Shown here: piece by piece, positions 25,790 to 34,082 of the stretch
Numbering within the stretch: the first letter of the stretch is position 1
How the letters are laid out: every line of letters starts with the position of its first letter
Origin: Aldehydirespirator sp965220485
GTDB taxonomy: Bacteria > Actinomycetota > Acidimicrobiia > Acidimicrobiales > Aldehydirespiratoraceae
NCBI GenBank assembly: GCA_965220485.1
Contig: OZ244832.1
Span: 2,914,001 to 2,978,000 of the forward strand
Length of the DNA stretch: 64,000 nucleotides
Reading direction: 5' to 3'
Notes under the pieces: generated by a model
What the model was told of the DNA's origin: nothing
Databases searched by the model: none
Seen by the model: only the letters and a program-made list of their open reading frames with translations
Position numbers and translations under genes: made by a program

Positions 25790-26674
25790 ATGGCCGATAG
25801 CCGCTGTTTCGTCCAATTCCCCCACCCCGGCGGAGAGCACAAACCCGGCCGCAGTGGCGGGACGGGATGGAGCAGACGCGTTGTTGAGGGCGGGTGCGGT
25901 TCCAGCGTCGCGTGCGGTCCCGGACACGCGCGGAAGTTCATGCAGTCCCACGGTCAATGGGTGGGAGAGGACGATTCAACTGGCAGCGGCGAGTTGTGGG
26001 CGTGGGGTGAGTGGGAAGCCGAGTCAGATCTGCTCCGTCACCTAGAGCAATCAGGCGACCGAGACCTGCCCAGGTATCTCTGGCGTCCGTACTATGTCAC
26101 GCCCCCGCACGGTTACCAGGGGCTACACAACACTGATCCTTTCATCTTCGGGGAACACTTCCTGTACTCGAATTGCCGACAGCAGAAGAACGGCTACCTG
26201 AAGAATCTCGATCGCGGCTCGGTGATCGCCTTTGGCAGCGACAGAAGTGGGAGTTGGGTGCTCGATGCCGTACTTGTCGTGGCGAGAAGCGTGGACTATG
26301 CAGCGGATGACGCCTTCTACGAATTGGCAGACTCGGTTCCTGAAGCGTTTCTGCACGTGACTGCGGGACCTCTCACTGACAACGACGCTGGTGCGAGATT
26401 CAGGCTCTACTGGGGCGCCACCCCCGACAACCCCGTGGACGGCATGTTCAGCTTCTTCCCTGCCGCGCGCGCTGGTGGCGACTTCAGAGGCTTCAAGCGA
26501 CCGGGCATCAAACTGCCTAGCTGTTGCTTCACTCCGAACTTACGGATGGCTCCTAAGGGAACGCGCGACCTCTCGTGCGAGGATGTGCGCAAGCTCTGGC
26601 AGGCCGTGGCCACTCAGGTGCGCGAGGCTGGTCTCCTTCTAGGCACCCGCCTCGCGGTGCCGGAGCGACGCTGA
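25790..26674 (+). CDS. uncharacterised protein, FVQFPHPG / FGEHFLYSNC family
   Basis: A 294-residue soluble protein that I cannot name. Conserved-looking blocks are CFVQFPHPGGEHKP near the N-terminus, HARKFMQSHGQWV, LWAWGEWEAESDL, HNTDPFIFGEHFLYSNCRQ, RGSVIAFGSDRSGSWVLDAV and PSCCFTPNLRM. Cys and His residues recur, so a metal or nucleotide site is possible. The start at 25790 has GGGGAGA upstream and begins at the first conserved block; a frame to 25724 has no support. It lies downstream of the toxin-antitoxin pair with its own 85-base gap. Proteins of this look are often found in accessory regions. Confidence 0.65.
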   Translation: MADSRCFVQFPHPGGEHKPGRSGGTGWSRRVVEGGCGSSVACGPGHARKFMQSHGQWVGEDDSTGSGELWAWGEWEAESDLLRHLEQSGDRDLPRYLWRPYYVTPPHGYQGLHNTDPFIFGEHFLYSNCRQQKNGYLKNLDRGSVIAFGSDRSGSWVLDAVLVVARSVDYAADDAFYELADSVPEAFLHVTAGPLTDNDAGARFRLYWGATPDNPVDGMFSFFPAARAGGDFRGFKRPGIKLPSCCFTPNLRMAPKGTRDLSCEDVRKLWQAVATQVREAGLLLGTRLAVPERR

Positions 26675-26734
26675 TCATCAATTTCAGTTCAGTCCGGCGG
26701 CCCGAGCCGCCCGACACGATGAAGTGAGCGGCGG

Positions 26735-27055
26735 CTAGCTGAAGCTCTGGCCGCAGCCGCAGCTGCGCTGGGCGTTGGGGTTGTCGATCGAGAACCCGGC
26801 CTGCTGCAGCCCATCGGCGTAGTCGAGCGTGGCCCCGTCGAGCAGCATGGCCGATGACGAGTCGACCACCACCTGGACATCGCCGTAGGTCGCCTTGGTG
26901 TCGCCCTCGACCAAATCGGTGTCGAAGTACATCTCGTAGGAGAACCCCGAGCAGCCGCCGGGGCGCACGGCCACGCGCAGGGCGAGACCGTCCTCTCCCT
27001 CGGCCTTGATGAGCTCCGATACCTTGACCGACGCTTTCTCGGTGAGTGTGATCAC
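26735..27055 (-). CDS. erpA: A-type iron-sulfur carrier (IscA/ErpA)
   Basis: A 106-residue A-type Fe-S carrier: ITLTEKASVKVSELI at the N-terminus and the three cluster cysteines in RPGGCSGFSYEM and SCGCGQSF. It donates or carries clusters to apo-proteins. The GTG at 27055 follows GGAGA and gives the family N-terminus; a frame to 27103 is longer but unusual. It is divergent from mrp, another Fe-S maturation gene. Confidence 0.9.
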   Translation of the reverse strand: MITLTEKASVKVSELIKAEGEDGLALRVAVRPGGCSGFSYEMYFDTDLVEGDTKATYGDVQVVVDSSSAMLLDGATLDYADGLQQAGFSIDNPNAQRSCGCGQSFS

Positions 27056-27173
27056 GACGACTTCTCCGTGGGTTGATCGGGCCGCTGCTGCGGTGGCTTC
27101 CAAGCTAGCGGCTCACGAGCGGCGAGGCTACTGATCTCGCGATGGGCCGGATCGGCGCTACTGGCGCCGCCGG

Positions 27174-27179
27174 TAGCAT
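27174..27179 (+). promoter_or_regulatory. -10 hexamer TAGCAT, leaderless start of mrp
   Basis: TAGCAT ends seven bases before GTG 27186, and no ribosome site is present. Confidence 0.55.
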
Positions 27180-27185
27180 CGGGTT

Positions 27186-28358
27186 GTGACCACGACCGCG
27201 CCGACGGCCGAGGCAGTGATGGATCTCATGCGGGGCGTGGTCGATCCCGAACTGGGCAGCAACCTCGTGGAGCTGGGCATGGCGCGGGGCGCGCAGGTGT
27301 CCGACGACGGGCAGGTGCGGATCGAAATCGCCCTCACCACCTCGGGCTGCCCGCTGCGGGCCCAGATCCAGCGGGACGTCAAGGCCCGGCTGGAATCGCT
27401 GCCCGGCGTCACCAAGGTGCGCATCGTGTGGGCCGAGCTCACCGCCGAGGAGAAGACCGCGGCCATGTCCAAGGCCCGCTTCAACGTTGCACAACGCGCG
27501 CCCGACACCGCCATCCCGCCCACCACCAAGGTTCTGATGGTGGCCAGCGGCAAGGGTGGCGTGGGCAAGTCCACGGTGACCACCAACCTGGCCGCGGCCC
27601 TCGCCGCGCAAGGGTTCAAGGTCGGCGTGATGGACGCCGACATCTGGGGCTACTCCGTGCCCCGGATGCTGGGCGTGGACGGCGAGCTGCGCTCCCTCGA
27701 CGGCAAGATCGTGCCCATCACCCGGACCATCGGTGAGGGCCGCCTCGAAGTGGTGTCGATGGGATTCCTGGTGGACCGGGAGGACTCGGCGCTTATGTGG
27801 CGGGGGCTGATGCTCAACCGGGCCGTGCAGCACTTCTGCGAGGATGTCAGCTGGAGCGACGACCTGGACTACCTGCTGATCGACATGCCGCCGGGCACCG
27901 GCGACGTGCAGATGGGCCTGGCCAAGATGCTGCCGAGAGCCGAGATGATCATCGTGACCACCCCGGCGACAGCCGCCCAGAAGGTGGCCGCGAGGGTGGT
28001 GGACATGGGCCGCAAGAACTACCTGCGGGTGGTGGGCGTCGTCGAGAACATGAGCTATCTGGCGACCGCGGACGGCGAGCACCACGCGGTGTTCGGCTCG
28101 GGCGGGGGTGAAGCACTGGCCACCGAGATCGGGGTGCCGCTGCTGGGGTGCATCCCGCTCGACCCGGCCGTGGCCGACGGGTTCGACACGGGCGAGCCTG
28201 CGGTGCTCGGCGAGGGTGCGGGAGCCGACGCGCTCCAGGCGGTGGCCCGGGTCCTGTCGGAGGAGCACGTGCCGCCGGTGGAGATGGCCGGCTGCAGCGC
28301 CCGCATGCTCGACGCCGCCGTGGCCGCGCTAGACGCCCTGGACGCCGCCGAAGCCTGA
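27186..28358 (+). CDS. mrp: Mrp/ApbC iron-sulfur carrier ATPase
   Basis: A 390-residue P-loop ATPase. Residues 1-85 are the MIP18/DUF59 domain (MDLMRGVVDPELGSNLVEL, TTSGCPLRAQIQ). The ATPase starts with the deviant Walker A ASGKGGVGKSTVTTNLA (about 120-136), then DADIWGYSVPRMLG, DYLLIDMPPGTGDVQ, and a shared gap where many relatives carry CxxC. Here VVENMSYL lacks the usual CxxC after ENMS, which could affect cluster binding. The C-terminus is extended by about 30 residues. It works with ErpA encoded divergently. Confidence 0.92.
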   Translation: MTTTAPTAEAVMDLMRGVVDPELGSNLVELGMARGAQVSDDGQVRIEIALTTSGCPLRAQIQRDVKARLESLPGVTKVRIVWAELTAEEKTAAMSKARFNVAQRAPDTAIPPTTKVLMVASGKGGVGKSTVTTNLAAALAAQGFKVGVMDADIWGYSVPRMLGVDGELRSLDGKIVPITRTIGEGRLEVVSMGFLVDREDSALMWRGLMLNRAVQHFCEDVSWSDDLDYLLIDMPPGTGDVQMGLAKMLPRAEMIIVTTPATAAQKVAARVVDMGRKNYLRVVGVVENMSYLATADGEHHAVFGSGGGEALATEIGVPLLGCIPLDPAVADGFDTGEPAVLGEGAGADALQAVARVLSEEHVPPVEMAGCSARMLDAAVAALDALDAAEA

Positions 28359-28407
28359 CCTCGGCCGTCCGGCTACCTGCCGGCGCCTCCAGGTCCGCTC
28401 GCAGTCC

Positions 28408-29226
28408 TCACGTGTTGTGGTCCCGTGGATCGTCGAGGACTACGACCAATCCGGAACCCAGTTCGTCGTCGACGCGACGCTGCAGGATGGGGACGAGCAT
28501 CGATGAGGGCATGACGCACTCGGCGCACGCCTCATCGGGAACGTGGAGCCTGAAGGTGATCCGGTTCCCCGACCGCTCGGCGGTGAGGTCGGCGCGATCG
28601 GCGCGCAGGCCCTCGGCGAGGGCCTCCACGACATTGTCGAGGCTCGACTGTTCGGCACCGGCTCCGTCGGAGGACTCGGTGGGTGGCGCACCCGTTGCGC
28701 CGTCGAGGAGAAGGCGCTCAACGACGGGCGTGACCGCGTCGGCCAGCACCGTCACCTGCTCGGCCGAGAGGCTGGCCACCGGATGCGGGACGGTTGCGAA
28801 CGGATAGTCGGCGAACCCCTGTAGCTCGGCCATGACCAGGCCGGTTGTTCGGAACGGCTCGGTCAGGATCGCGGCCGCGGGCACGCCGAGTTCCTCGAAC
28901 CGGACGGCGTCGAGCACACTGCCCGACGAGCAACTGCCTCAATCACCGATGGCCGCGATGATGGCGGTGGCGTCGCGGGCCAGCATCTCGACGTCGGTGG
29001 GATCGGCCGGGAAGCTGGAGTCGGGCTTGGTGACCAGGACCGTGCCCTCGATCCGGTGCTTGGCCGCGAGGTTGTCCGCCACCCGCTGGAGGATCTCGCG
29101 GCCGCGGGCCTTGCCGTTGTTGACCAGCCCGAGCACGGCACCGTCGAGGCTGGCAGGACGGGCCGCGAGCATCCGGTCGCCGTCGCCGGACGGCCCGAGG
29201 GTCGGATCGATGAGCGTGACGGTCAT
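28408..29226 (-). CDS. UGSC-family selenoprotein, TGA read as selenocysteine
   Basis: A 272-residue protein if the TGA at 28939-28941 is translated. Upstream part: MTVTLIDPTLGPSGD, LGLVNNGKARGREILQRVAD, ARDATAIIAAIGD. The next codons are TGA-GGC-AGT-TGC, giving U96-G97-S98-C99, exactly the motif that names the UGSC (seleno)protein family, followed by SSGSVLDAVRFEELGVPAAAI. Both halves share one frame. A SECIS-like stem-loop follows at 28908-28928, and selA/selB are encoded at 34.8-37.9 kb. An extra C-terminal region (residues about 190-272) contains ACAECVMPSSML, reminiscent of a NifU-like CxxC domain. GGGAGGTGA precedes the ATG. The family role is not established; the redox-type motif suggests reductase chemistry with the partner encoded 33 bp upstream. 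Confidence 0.9.
28908..28928 (-). promoter_or_regulatory. SECIS-like hairpin for Sec insertion
   Basis: Reading the minus strand, CGTCGGGCA pairs with TGCTCGACG (nine pairs including one G-U) around a GTG triloop. The stem begins 10 bases after the TGA and the loop lies about 20 bases after it, within the range of bacterial SECIS elements recognised by SelB, with a G/U-bearing apical loop as expected. Confidence 0.7.
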
Positions 29227-29259
29227 GTGTTGGTCACCTCCCGGTTCGTGGCGTGACGG

Positions 29260-30381
29260 TCATGGGACGATTATCTCCTGAGTGACCAGCGGGACGCTGC
29301 GGTCCCGGCTCCATGTCGGGAAGAAGGCCGAGTGCCCGCCAGCGTCACCGCCGCCCACCATCAACGCGATGTCATCCGGGCAGGTTCCCCGCCGAACCAG
29401 GATGTCCTCGTCGCCGGGATGGATCGTCGGGTCCGACGCCATCCACCACACCGGATCGAACCCCTCGACGAAGCCGGCCGGCTCAACCTTGCCGCCCCGC
29501 TTGACATCGGCGAAGGAGCGGGCCGAGTGCTCGAACAGGTACTTCTGGACCTGGGTCCGGCTCCATCCGGAGGCCGCGATCTTGCGGGCATGCTCGGGTG
29601 CGAACACGATCAGCGATCGGCCCGAGCTCAACGAGCCGAAAGCGGCCATCGTGTCGGCAAACGTTCCCAGCAGCTCGGCGATCTCGGAGGAGGCGTGGTT
29701 GAGGACGTTGTGGCCGGACTCGGCAGCCATGATTGTGACCGTGCTCTGCGACGCCCGGTAGCCCCGGGAGACGTGGAACGGCTCCCAGGGGCACGACGCC
29801 TCGTCCTCGGCGAAGCAAACGGCGTACTTGCCGGGCCATCCCTGGGTGCTCTTGTCCAGCGCTCCGGGTATGGCCGCGAGGCAGTTGCGCAGCACCAGCC
29901 GGGCGGTGCGACCGATGGTGGCGTTGGCCCTGAAACCGGGGCCGAAGAGGTTCTCCTTGTAGTGGAGTCCGATCTCGTGGCGGATTGGTCCGTTGACGGC
30001 GATCAGCACCGCGGCTCCACCGGTGCTGGCCGCCACCGCGTGCAACCCGAACTCGGGCGCGCTCATGGCTTTCAGCGCCGCGCCCACCACCGGGAAGTAC
30101 TCGGGCCGGCAGCCCGCCATGACCGCGTTGACCGCGGCCTTGCGGGCCGTGACGGCCAGACCCCGCCACGGGTCGTCGAGCAGCACATCGTCCGCGGCCC
30201 ACACCCCGCCGGACAGCATCGCCTCGACCAGTGGCTCAGTCGGCGGCACCACCGGCAGGCCGTCGGTCCAGCCCGCCTCGTAGCAGGCCTCGATGGCCTC
30301 CCACGGGTCGTCCACCCGCCGATCACCGCGAGCAGGAACCATCGAACCTCCCAGCCCGACGCCGACCTCTGCTGTCACCAT
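29260..30381 (-). CDS. UGSC-associated partner protein (WTDGLPVVPPT family)
   Basis: A 373-residue soluble protein. Its N-terminal signature is ACYEAGWTDGLPVVPPTEPL, followed by KAAVNAVMAGCRPEYFPVV, GLHAVAASTGGAAVLIAVNG, ANATIGRTARLVLRN and PTWSRDRSVPLVTQEI. I recognise this family as the usual neighbour or fusion partner of UGSC selenoproteins; its biochemical role is not known to me. It ends 33 bp before the selenoprotein start on the same strand, so the two are likely co-transcribed. Cys residues in MAGCRPEYFP and EASCPWEPF could be redox or metal sites. Confidence 0.75.
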   Translation of the reverse strand: MVTAEVGVGLGGSMVPARGDRRVDDPWEAIEACYEAGWTDGLPVVPPTEPLVEAMLSGGVWAADDVLLDDPWRGLAVTARKAAVNAVMAGCRPEYFPVVGAALKAMSAPEFGLHAVAASTGGAAVLIAVNGPIRHEIGLHYKENLFGPGFRANATIGRTARLVLRNCLAAIPGALDKSTQGWPGKYAVCFAEDEASCPWEPFHVSRGYRASQSTVTIMAAESGHNVLNHASSEIAELLGTFADTMAAFGSLSSGRSLIVFAPEHARKIAASGWSRTQVQKYLFEHSARSFADVKRGGKVEPAGFVEGFDPVWWMASDPTIHPGDEDILVRRGTCPDDIALMVGGGDAGGHSAFFPTWSRDRSVPLVTQEIIVP

Positions 30382-31596
30382 CTAGTTGCAGAGGCCTTCT
30401 TCGCTTACGCCCCGGTAGGTATCGCAGATCGGGGTGGCGTTGACGGATCGGAGGGTGAACGGGCCCGGGTCGTCCTGCGTCCAGTCCTCTGCGCCTGCAT
30501 CGGCCGTGACGTTGATCCGGTAGCCCCAGATGCTGTCGTCGGGCAAACCGAGCACATCGAGCGTGATGTCGCCCACAGCCTCGAACACGCCCGGACGGGA
30601 CGAGACCGTTGTGCGCGACTGCACCTCGCCGCTGGATGCGAACACCCCGGCGACCTGCAGGCCGAGGTCGCGCAGAGTGTCGGCTGTTGGGGTCCCGCCC
30701 AGAGCCTCTATGACGTCAGCGGTAGCGTCACGGCTCGGTCCCAGCGGCGCGAGATAGGCGCTGCTCGACCATCCCACTATGTCGCCGATGCGGAACTCGT
30801 GCCAGATGGTCGTCGGCAGCTTGCGGGTGTTGCCGGTGGCGACGACCCCCTGCCGCAGATCCAGCGTGGCAACGATGTCGTCGGAGTCCGCCCCCCGCAC
30901 GAGGAGGACAGGATCGCGCACCCCGTCCATCACGTTGTCCAGCCTGGCGATGATCTCGCCGTTGGGGACGTCGCGGACGTTCAGCGCGCTGTCGTGCGAG
31001 ACGCCGACCACCGCTAGCCTGGCGCTTGCGGATGGGCCGAACTCGTAGGGCTCACCGGGAAGGGGAACGGTGGCGTCCACCGGCACCTGCTCGGGCCCGT
31101 CTCCAGGCGCATCATCGGCTCCATCCACCGACGCCGGCTCGGGCTCGTCGCTGGCTGCGTCGATGCCCCCGGTAGCCGTCCCGGAGTCAGAGGGCTCCTC
31201 GGTGGTGGCGGCACCATCGGCCTCAGCCCGAGCCGCGGCGAGTGCCTCCTCCGCAGCTGCGGCCCTGGCGGCAGACGCATCGGCCATCGCGGCAGCCTCT
31301 TCGGCCTTTGCGGCAGCCTCATTGGCCTCCGCAGCAGCCGCTTCGGCCTTCGCGGCAAACGCATCAGCCGTTACAGAGGCCGCTTCGGCCTCCGCCTGAG
31401 CCGCGGCCGCATCGGCCGGCGCCTGTCCGGGGACAGTGCTCTCAGCCGTGTCGCCGCCGGAGCCGTCCAAGACCGCTACCACCAGCGCGACCACGGCGAC
31501 CAGCAGCGCCACGATGGCGATCACCAGCGACCGCCGGGCCACCGCCAACGCGAGCGGCATCGTCATCGCCGCCCTTCGATCTTGGTCACTTGCCAT
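30382..31596 (-). CDS. membrane-anchored SH3b-domain protein with Ala/Glu coiled coil
   Basis: A 404-residue protein. One N-terminal transmembrane helix (residues about 23-43, LVIAIVALLVAVVALVVAVL) anchors it. Residues about 60-135 are a long Ala/Glu/Lys coiled coil (AEAAAAEANEAAAKAEEAAA), then an acidic Ser/Pro linker, and an SH3b-like domain around 190-280 (VSHDSALNVRDVPNGEIIARL, WHEFRIGDIVGWSSSAYLAPL). It is probably extracytoplasmic and peptidoglycan-facing. Its stop codon directly abuts the start of the UGSC partner gene, so it may lead the same transcript, though its function looks unrelated. Confidence 0.75.
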   Translation of the reverse strand: MASDQDRRAAMTMPLALAVARRSLVIAIVALLVAVVALVVAVLDGSGGDTAESTVPGQAPADAAAAQAEAEAASVTADAFAAKAEAAAAEANEAAAKAEEAAAMADASAARAAAAEEALAAARAEADGAATTEEPSDSGTATGGIDAASDEPEPASVDGADDAPGDGPEQVPVDATVPLPGEPYEFGPSASARLAVVGVSHDSALNVRDVPNGEIIARLDNVMDGVRDPVLLVRGADSDDIVATLDLRQGVVATGNTRKLPTTIWHEFRIGDIVGWSSSAYLAPLGPSRDATADVIEALGGTPTADTLRDLGLQVAGVFASSGEVQSRTTVSSRPGVFEAVGDITLDVLGLPDDSIWGYRINVTADAGAEDWTQDDPGPFTLRSVNATPICDTYRGVSEEGLCN

Positions 31597-31657
31597 CTCT
31601 CACCGGATTCCAGTATGTCAGGACATTGATCCGCAGCCGGGCACCCTCCAGGACTTG

Positions 31658-31864
31658 CTACCGCGGCGGGCCGATCGATGCCCAGAAAGTCGAGCCCACC
31701 TTGTCGGCGAGGAGCTGGCCCACCTCGGCATGGCCAGCGTTGTTCAAGTGGAAGCTGCGATGCCACCCACTCAGCGGGTTGAGGCCCACATGGGTGATGC
31801 CGCCCACGCGACCGAAGCGTGCCCAAGCACCGCGTATGAGGCGGTGGCCAGGACCAGAGCAGCC
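31658..31864 (-). pseudogene. C-terminal remnant of an SGNH/GDSL hydrolase
   Basis: A 68-codon minus-strand frame with no start codon of its own begins right after the stop of the LLM oxidoreductase gene. It contains WHRSFHLNNAGHAEVGQLL, the His-containing block V typical at the end of SGNH hydrolases, and ends WASIGPPR-TAG. Nothing upstream supplies blocks I-III, so it is a fragment left by deletion or rearrangement. Confidence 0.4.
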
Positions 31865-32902
31865 CTAGTGAACCAGGTCCACCGCTCGGCCGAGAGTGTC
31901 AAGCCGTTCATCGACGGTGTCGCCAGCCGGGTATAGGCGAACGGTATCCACGCCAGCGGCGGCCCATACGGCCAAGCGGTCGCGCACCATGTCGGCGGTG
32001 CCGATGAGAGTGGTGGCCAGCACCATCTCGTCAGGGATGACCGCGGCCGCGCCCTGCCGGTCGCCGGCCAGCCACAGACGCTGGGACTCCGCGGCCACTT
32101 CGGCGAAGCCCTGGCGGGAGTAGGCCGAGTTGTAGTAGTTGGAGCGGCCCGAGCCCATCCCGCCCAAGCTGAAGGCCAGCCCGCCCCGGCGGGCGTCGAT
32201 CATGCTGGCCAGCTCCGCCTCGTCGCCGGCGAAGGCCACCTCGGCACCCTGGCACACGTCGATGTCGGCCAGCGCGCGACCGGCCCGGGCCGCGCCCGCT
32301 CGGAGATGCCGGAAGTAGGCGTCCGCCGCGCGCTCCGGAACGAAGCTGGTGCCGAGCCAGCCGTCGGCCCGCTCGCCGGTCAGTTCCAGCATCCTTGGCA
32401 GCATCGAGGCCAGATAGACGGGCGGGGGCGTTTCGGGCCGGATCGACAGGCGCAGAGACTTTCCCTCGCCGCCGGGCAGGGGAAGCTGCAGATGCCGGCC
32501 CTCGTAGGCAATGCGCTCGCCCGCGAAGGCCTGCGCTATCACGTCCAAGGTCTCGGCCATGCGGCCCACCGGATCGGTGAAGCGCGCCCCGTGCAGGCCC
32601 TCGATCACCTGCGGGCCCGACACTCCCAGGCCCAGCACGAACCGCCCTTGCGACAGCTCGTTGAGGGTCAGCGCGGTCTGGGCCGTCATCACCGCCGAGC
32701 GAGCCCCCACCTGGAACACGGACGCTCCGAGCGTCACCCGGTCGGTGCAGGCGGCCAGATAGCCCAGAGGCGAAGCCGCGTCGGACCCCCACGCCTCGGC
32801 CACCCACACTGCGTCCACTCCGAAGCCCTCTGCCCCGACCACGAAGTCGACCAGCTCCGGCCACGGTGCGGCATCCGCGGTGAGCTGGACCGAGGTTCTC
32901 AT
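31865..32902 (-). CDS. LLM-class (luciferase-like) F420-dependent oxidoreductase
   Basis: A 345-residue TIM-barrel of the luciferase-like monooxygenase superfamily: WVAEAWGSDAASPLGYLAA, TDRVTLGASVFQVGARSAVM, GRFVLGLGVSGPQVIEGLHG and ERADGWLGTSFVPE. In Actinobacteria such proteins usually use coenzyme F420. The substrate is unknown. It ends a same-strand run with the nitroreductase-like gene 10 bp upstream, suggesting a redox operon. Confidence 0.9.
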   Translation of the reverse strand: MRTSVQLTADAAPWPELVDFVVGAEGFGVDAVWVAEAWGSDAASPLGYLAACTDRVTLGASVFQVGARSAVMTAQTALTLNELSQGRFVLGLGVSGPQVIEGLHGARFTDPVGRMAETLDVIAQAFAGERIAYEGRHLQLPLPGGEGKSLRLSIRPETPPPVYLASMLPRMLELTGERADGWLGTSFVPERAADAYFRHLRAGAARAGRALADIDVCQGAEVAFAGDEAELASMIDARRGGLAFSLGGMGSGRSNYYNSAYSRQGFAEVAAESQRLWLAGDRQGAAAVIPDEMVLATTLIGTADMVRDRLAVWAAAGVDTVRLYPAGDTVDERLDTLGRAVDLVH

Positions 32903-32912
32903 CGGCGCCCGG

Positions 32913-34082
32913 TCAGGACGGATCCGGCGACCGCTCGACCCGCGCCTTCACACCTTCGACCACACGCTGCATGTTGGCTCGGTGCTCGGAGACGCGGCGG
33001 GCGATGATGCGGGGCTCCAGGTCGGGCCGGGCTTCGATGATGGCGTTGAGCCCCGACGGACCCGGGCCCATAGCCACCCGGAACCGCAGACGGGTACCGC
33101 CGACGATGGGCTCCAGCTCGAAGCGCCACCGGGCGCCGGGGTTGTCGACATCGCTGGTGCACCAGCCGAACGCCGCCTGCTCCTCCAAGACGTCAACGAA
33201 ACAGGACGCCTCCCAGTCCCCCCGGCCCGGATGGCGGTTGCGGCCCACGAAGCAGGCACCCAACGCAGGTCCTTCGCACCCGTCCTGCCATTCGGCCCCC
33301 ATGAACTCCTCGGAGAACTCGGCCGGCAGATTGATGTCGGTGACCCGGGCCCACACCGCAGCCACCTCGGCCGCGATGTCTACCTCGACGACAGTGCCGG
33401 GCCCATCAGCCATGCACACCGGATCGCCGGGCCCCCGCTCGTAGGTGCGGGCATAACCGTCGAAGTAGGCAATGTGACGGGCCGGATGGCGCCGCGCCGT
33501 CTTGAAGTCGGTGCCGACGGTCCACGCCACCGGGAACATGGCGATCTCGGTCACGTCGTCGGGGATGCCTAGCAGTTCCTTGATCTCGGGCGCCTTGGCC
33601 AGTCCCGCGGTGGTCCAAGCCGTGCCCAGGCCCCTGGCCCGCAGAGCAAGGCAGAAGCTCCAGCCGCTCTGGATCACCGAGTCGAACAGGCCGGGGCGGC
33701 CGCTGCCGTCGTGGCGGCCCAGTATCACCGGGATCACGATGGCCGGCACCTCGCCCAGATGCTCGGCCAGATAGGCCGAGGAAGCCATGGCCCGCTCCCG
33801 TGGATCTCCAGTGCCGGCCAGGCGGTCGCGCGCCGCGATCATGAGGTTGCCGATCACGTCGCGATACAGCTGGGCCAAGCTCTGCTTGAGCTCGGGGTCG
33901 CGCACGATGAGCCAGCGCCGGCTGCCCTGGTTGCCCCCGGTGGGCGCCTGCTCGGCAATGTCGATGCACTCCAGGATGATCCCATCGTCCACCTCGCGTT
34001 CAAGGTCGAGGCGCCGTCGCACGGCGCGGGTGGTGGTGAGCACCTCGTCGGTGGCGGCCGTGGTGCCGGGGTCAATCTCCAT
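32913..34082 (-). CDS. nitroreductase-family flavoprotein fused to an SRPBCC domain
   Basis: A 389-residue fusion. Residues 1-215 are nitroreductase-like: TTRAVRRRLDLEREVDDGII, EQAPTGGNQGSRRWLIV (FMN phosphate/Arg motif), ALRARGLGTAWTTAGL and LLGIPDDVTEIAMFPVAW. Residues about 235-385 are START/SRPBCC-like (VVEVDIAAEVAAVWARVTDI, GWCTSDVDNPGARWRFELEP, GGTRLRFRVAMGPGPSG), a fold that holds hydrophobic ligands. The fusion suggests reduction of a bulky hydrophobic substrate bound by the second domain; that is inference. Its start overlaps the end of the FxsA-like gene by 11 bp. Confidence 0.85.
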   Translation of the reverse strand: MEIDPGTTAATDEVLTTTRAVRRRLDLEREVDDGIILECIDIAEQAPTGGNQGSRRWLIVRDPELKQSLAQLYRDVIGNLMIAARDRLAGTGDPRERAMASSAYLAEHLGEVPAIVIPVILGRHDGSGRPGLFDSVIQSGWSFCLALRARGLGTAWTTAGLAKAPEIKELLGIPDDVTEIAMFPVAWTVGTDFKTARRHPARHIAYFDGYARTYERGPGDPVCMADGPGTVVEVDIAAEVAAVWARVTDINLPAEFSEEFMGAEWQDGCEGPALGACFVGRNRHPGRGDWEASCFVDVLEEQAAFGWCTSDVDNPGARWRFELEPIVGGTRLRFRVAMGPGPSGLNAIIEARPDLEPRIIARRVSEHRANMQRVVEGVKARVERSPDPS

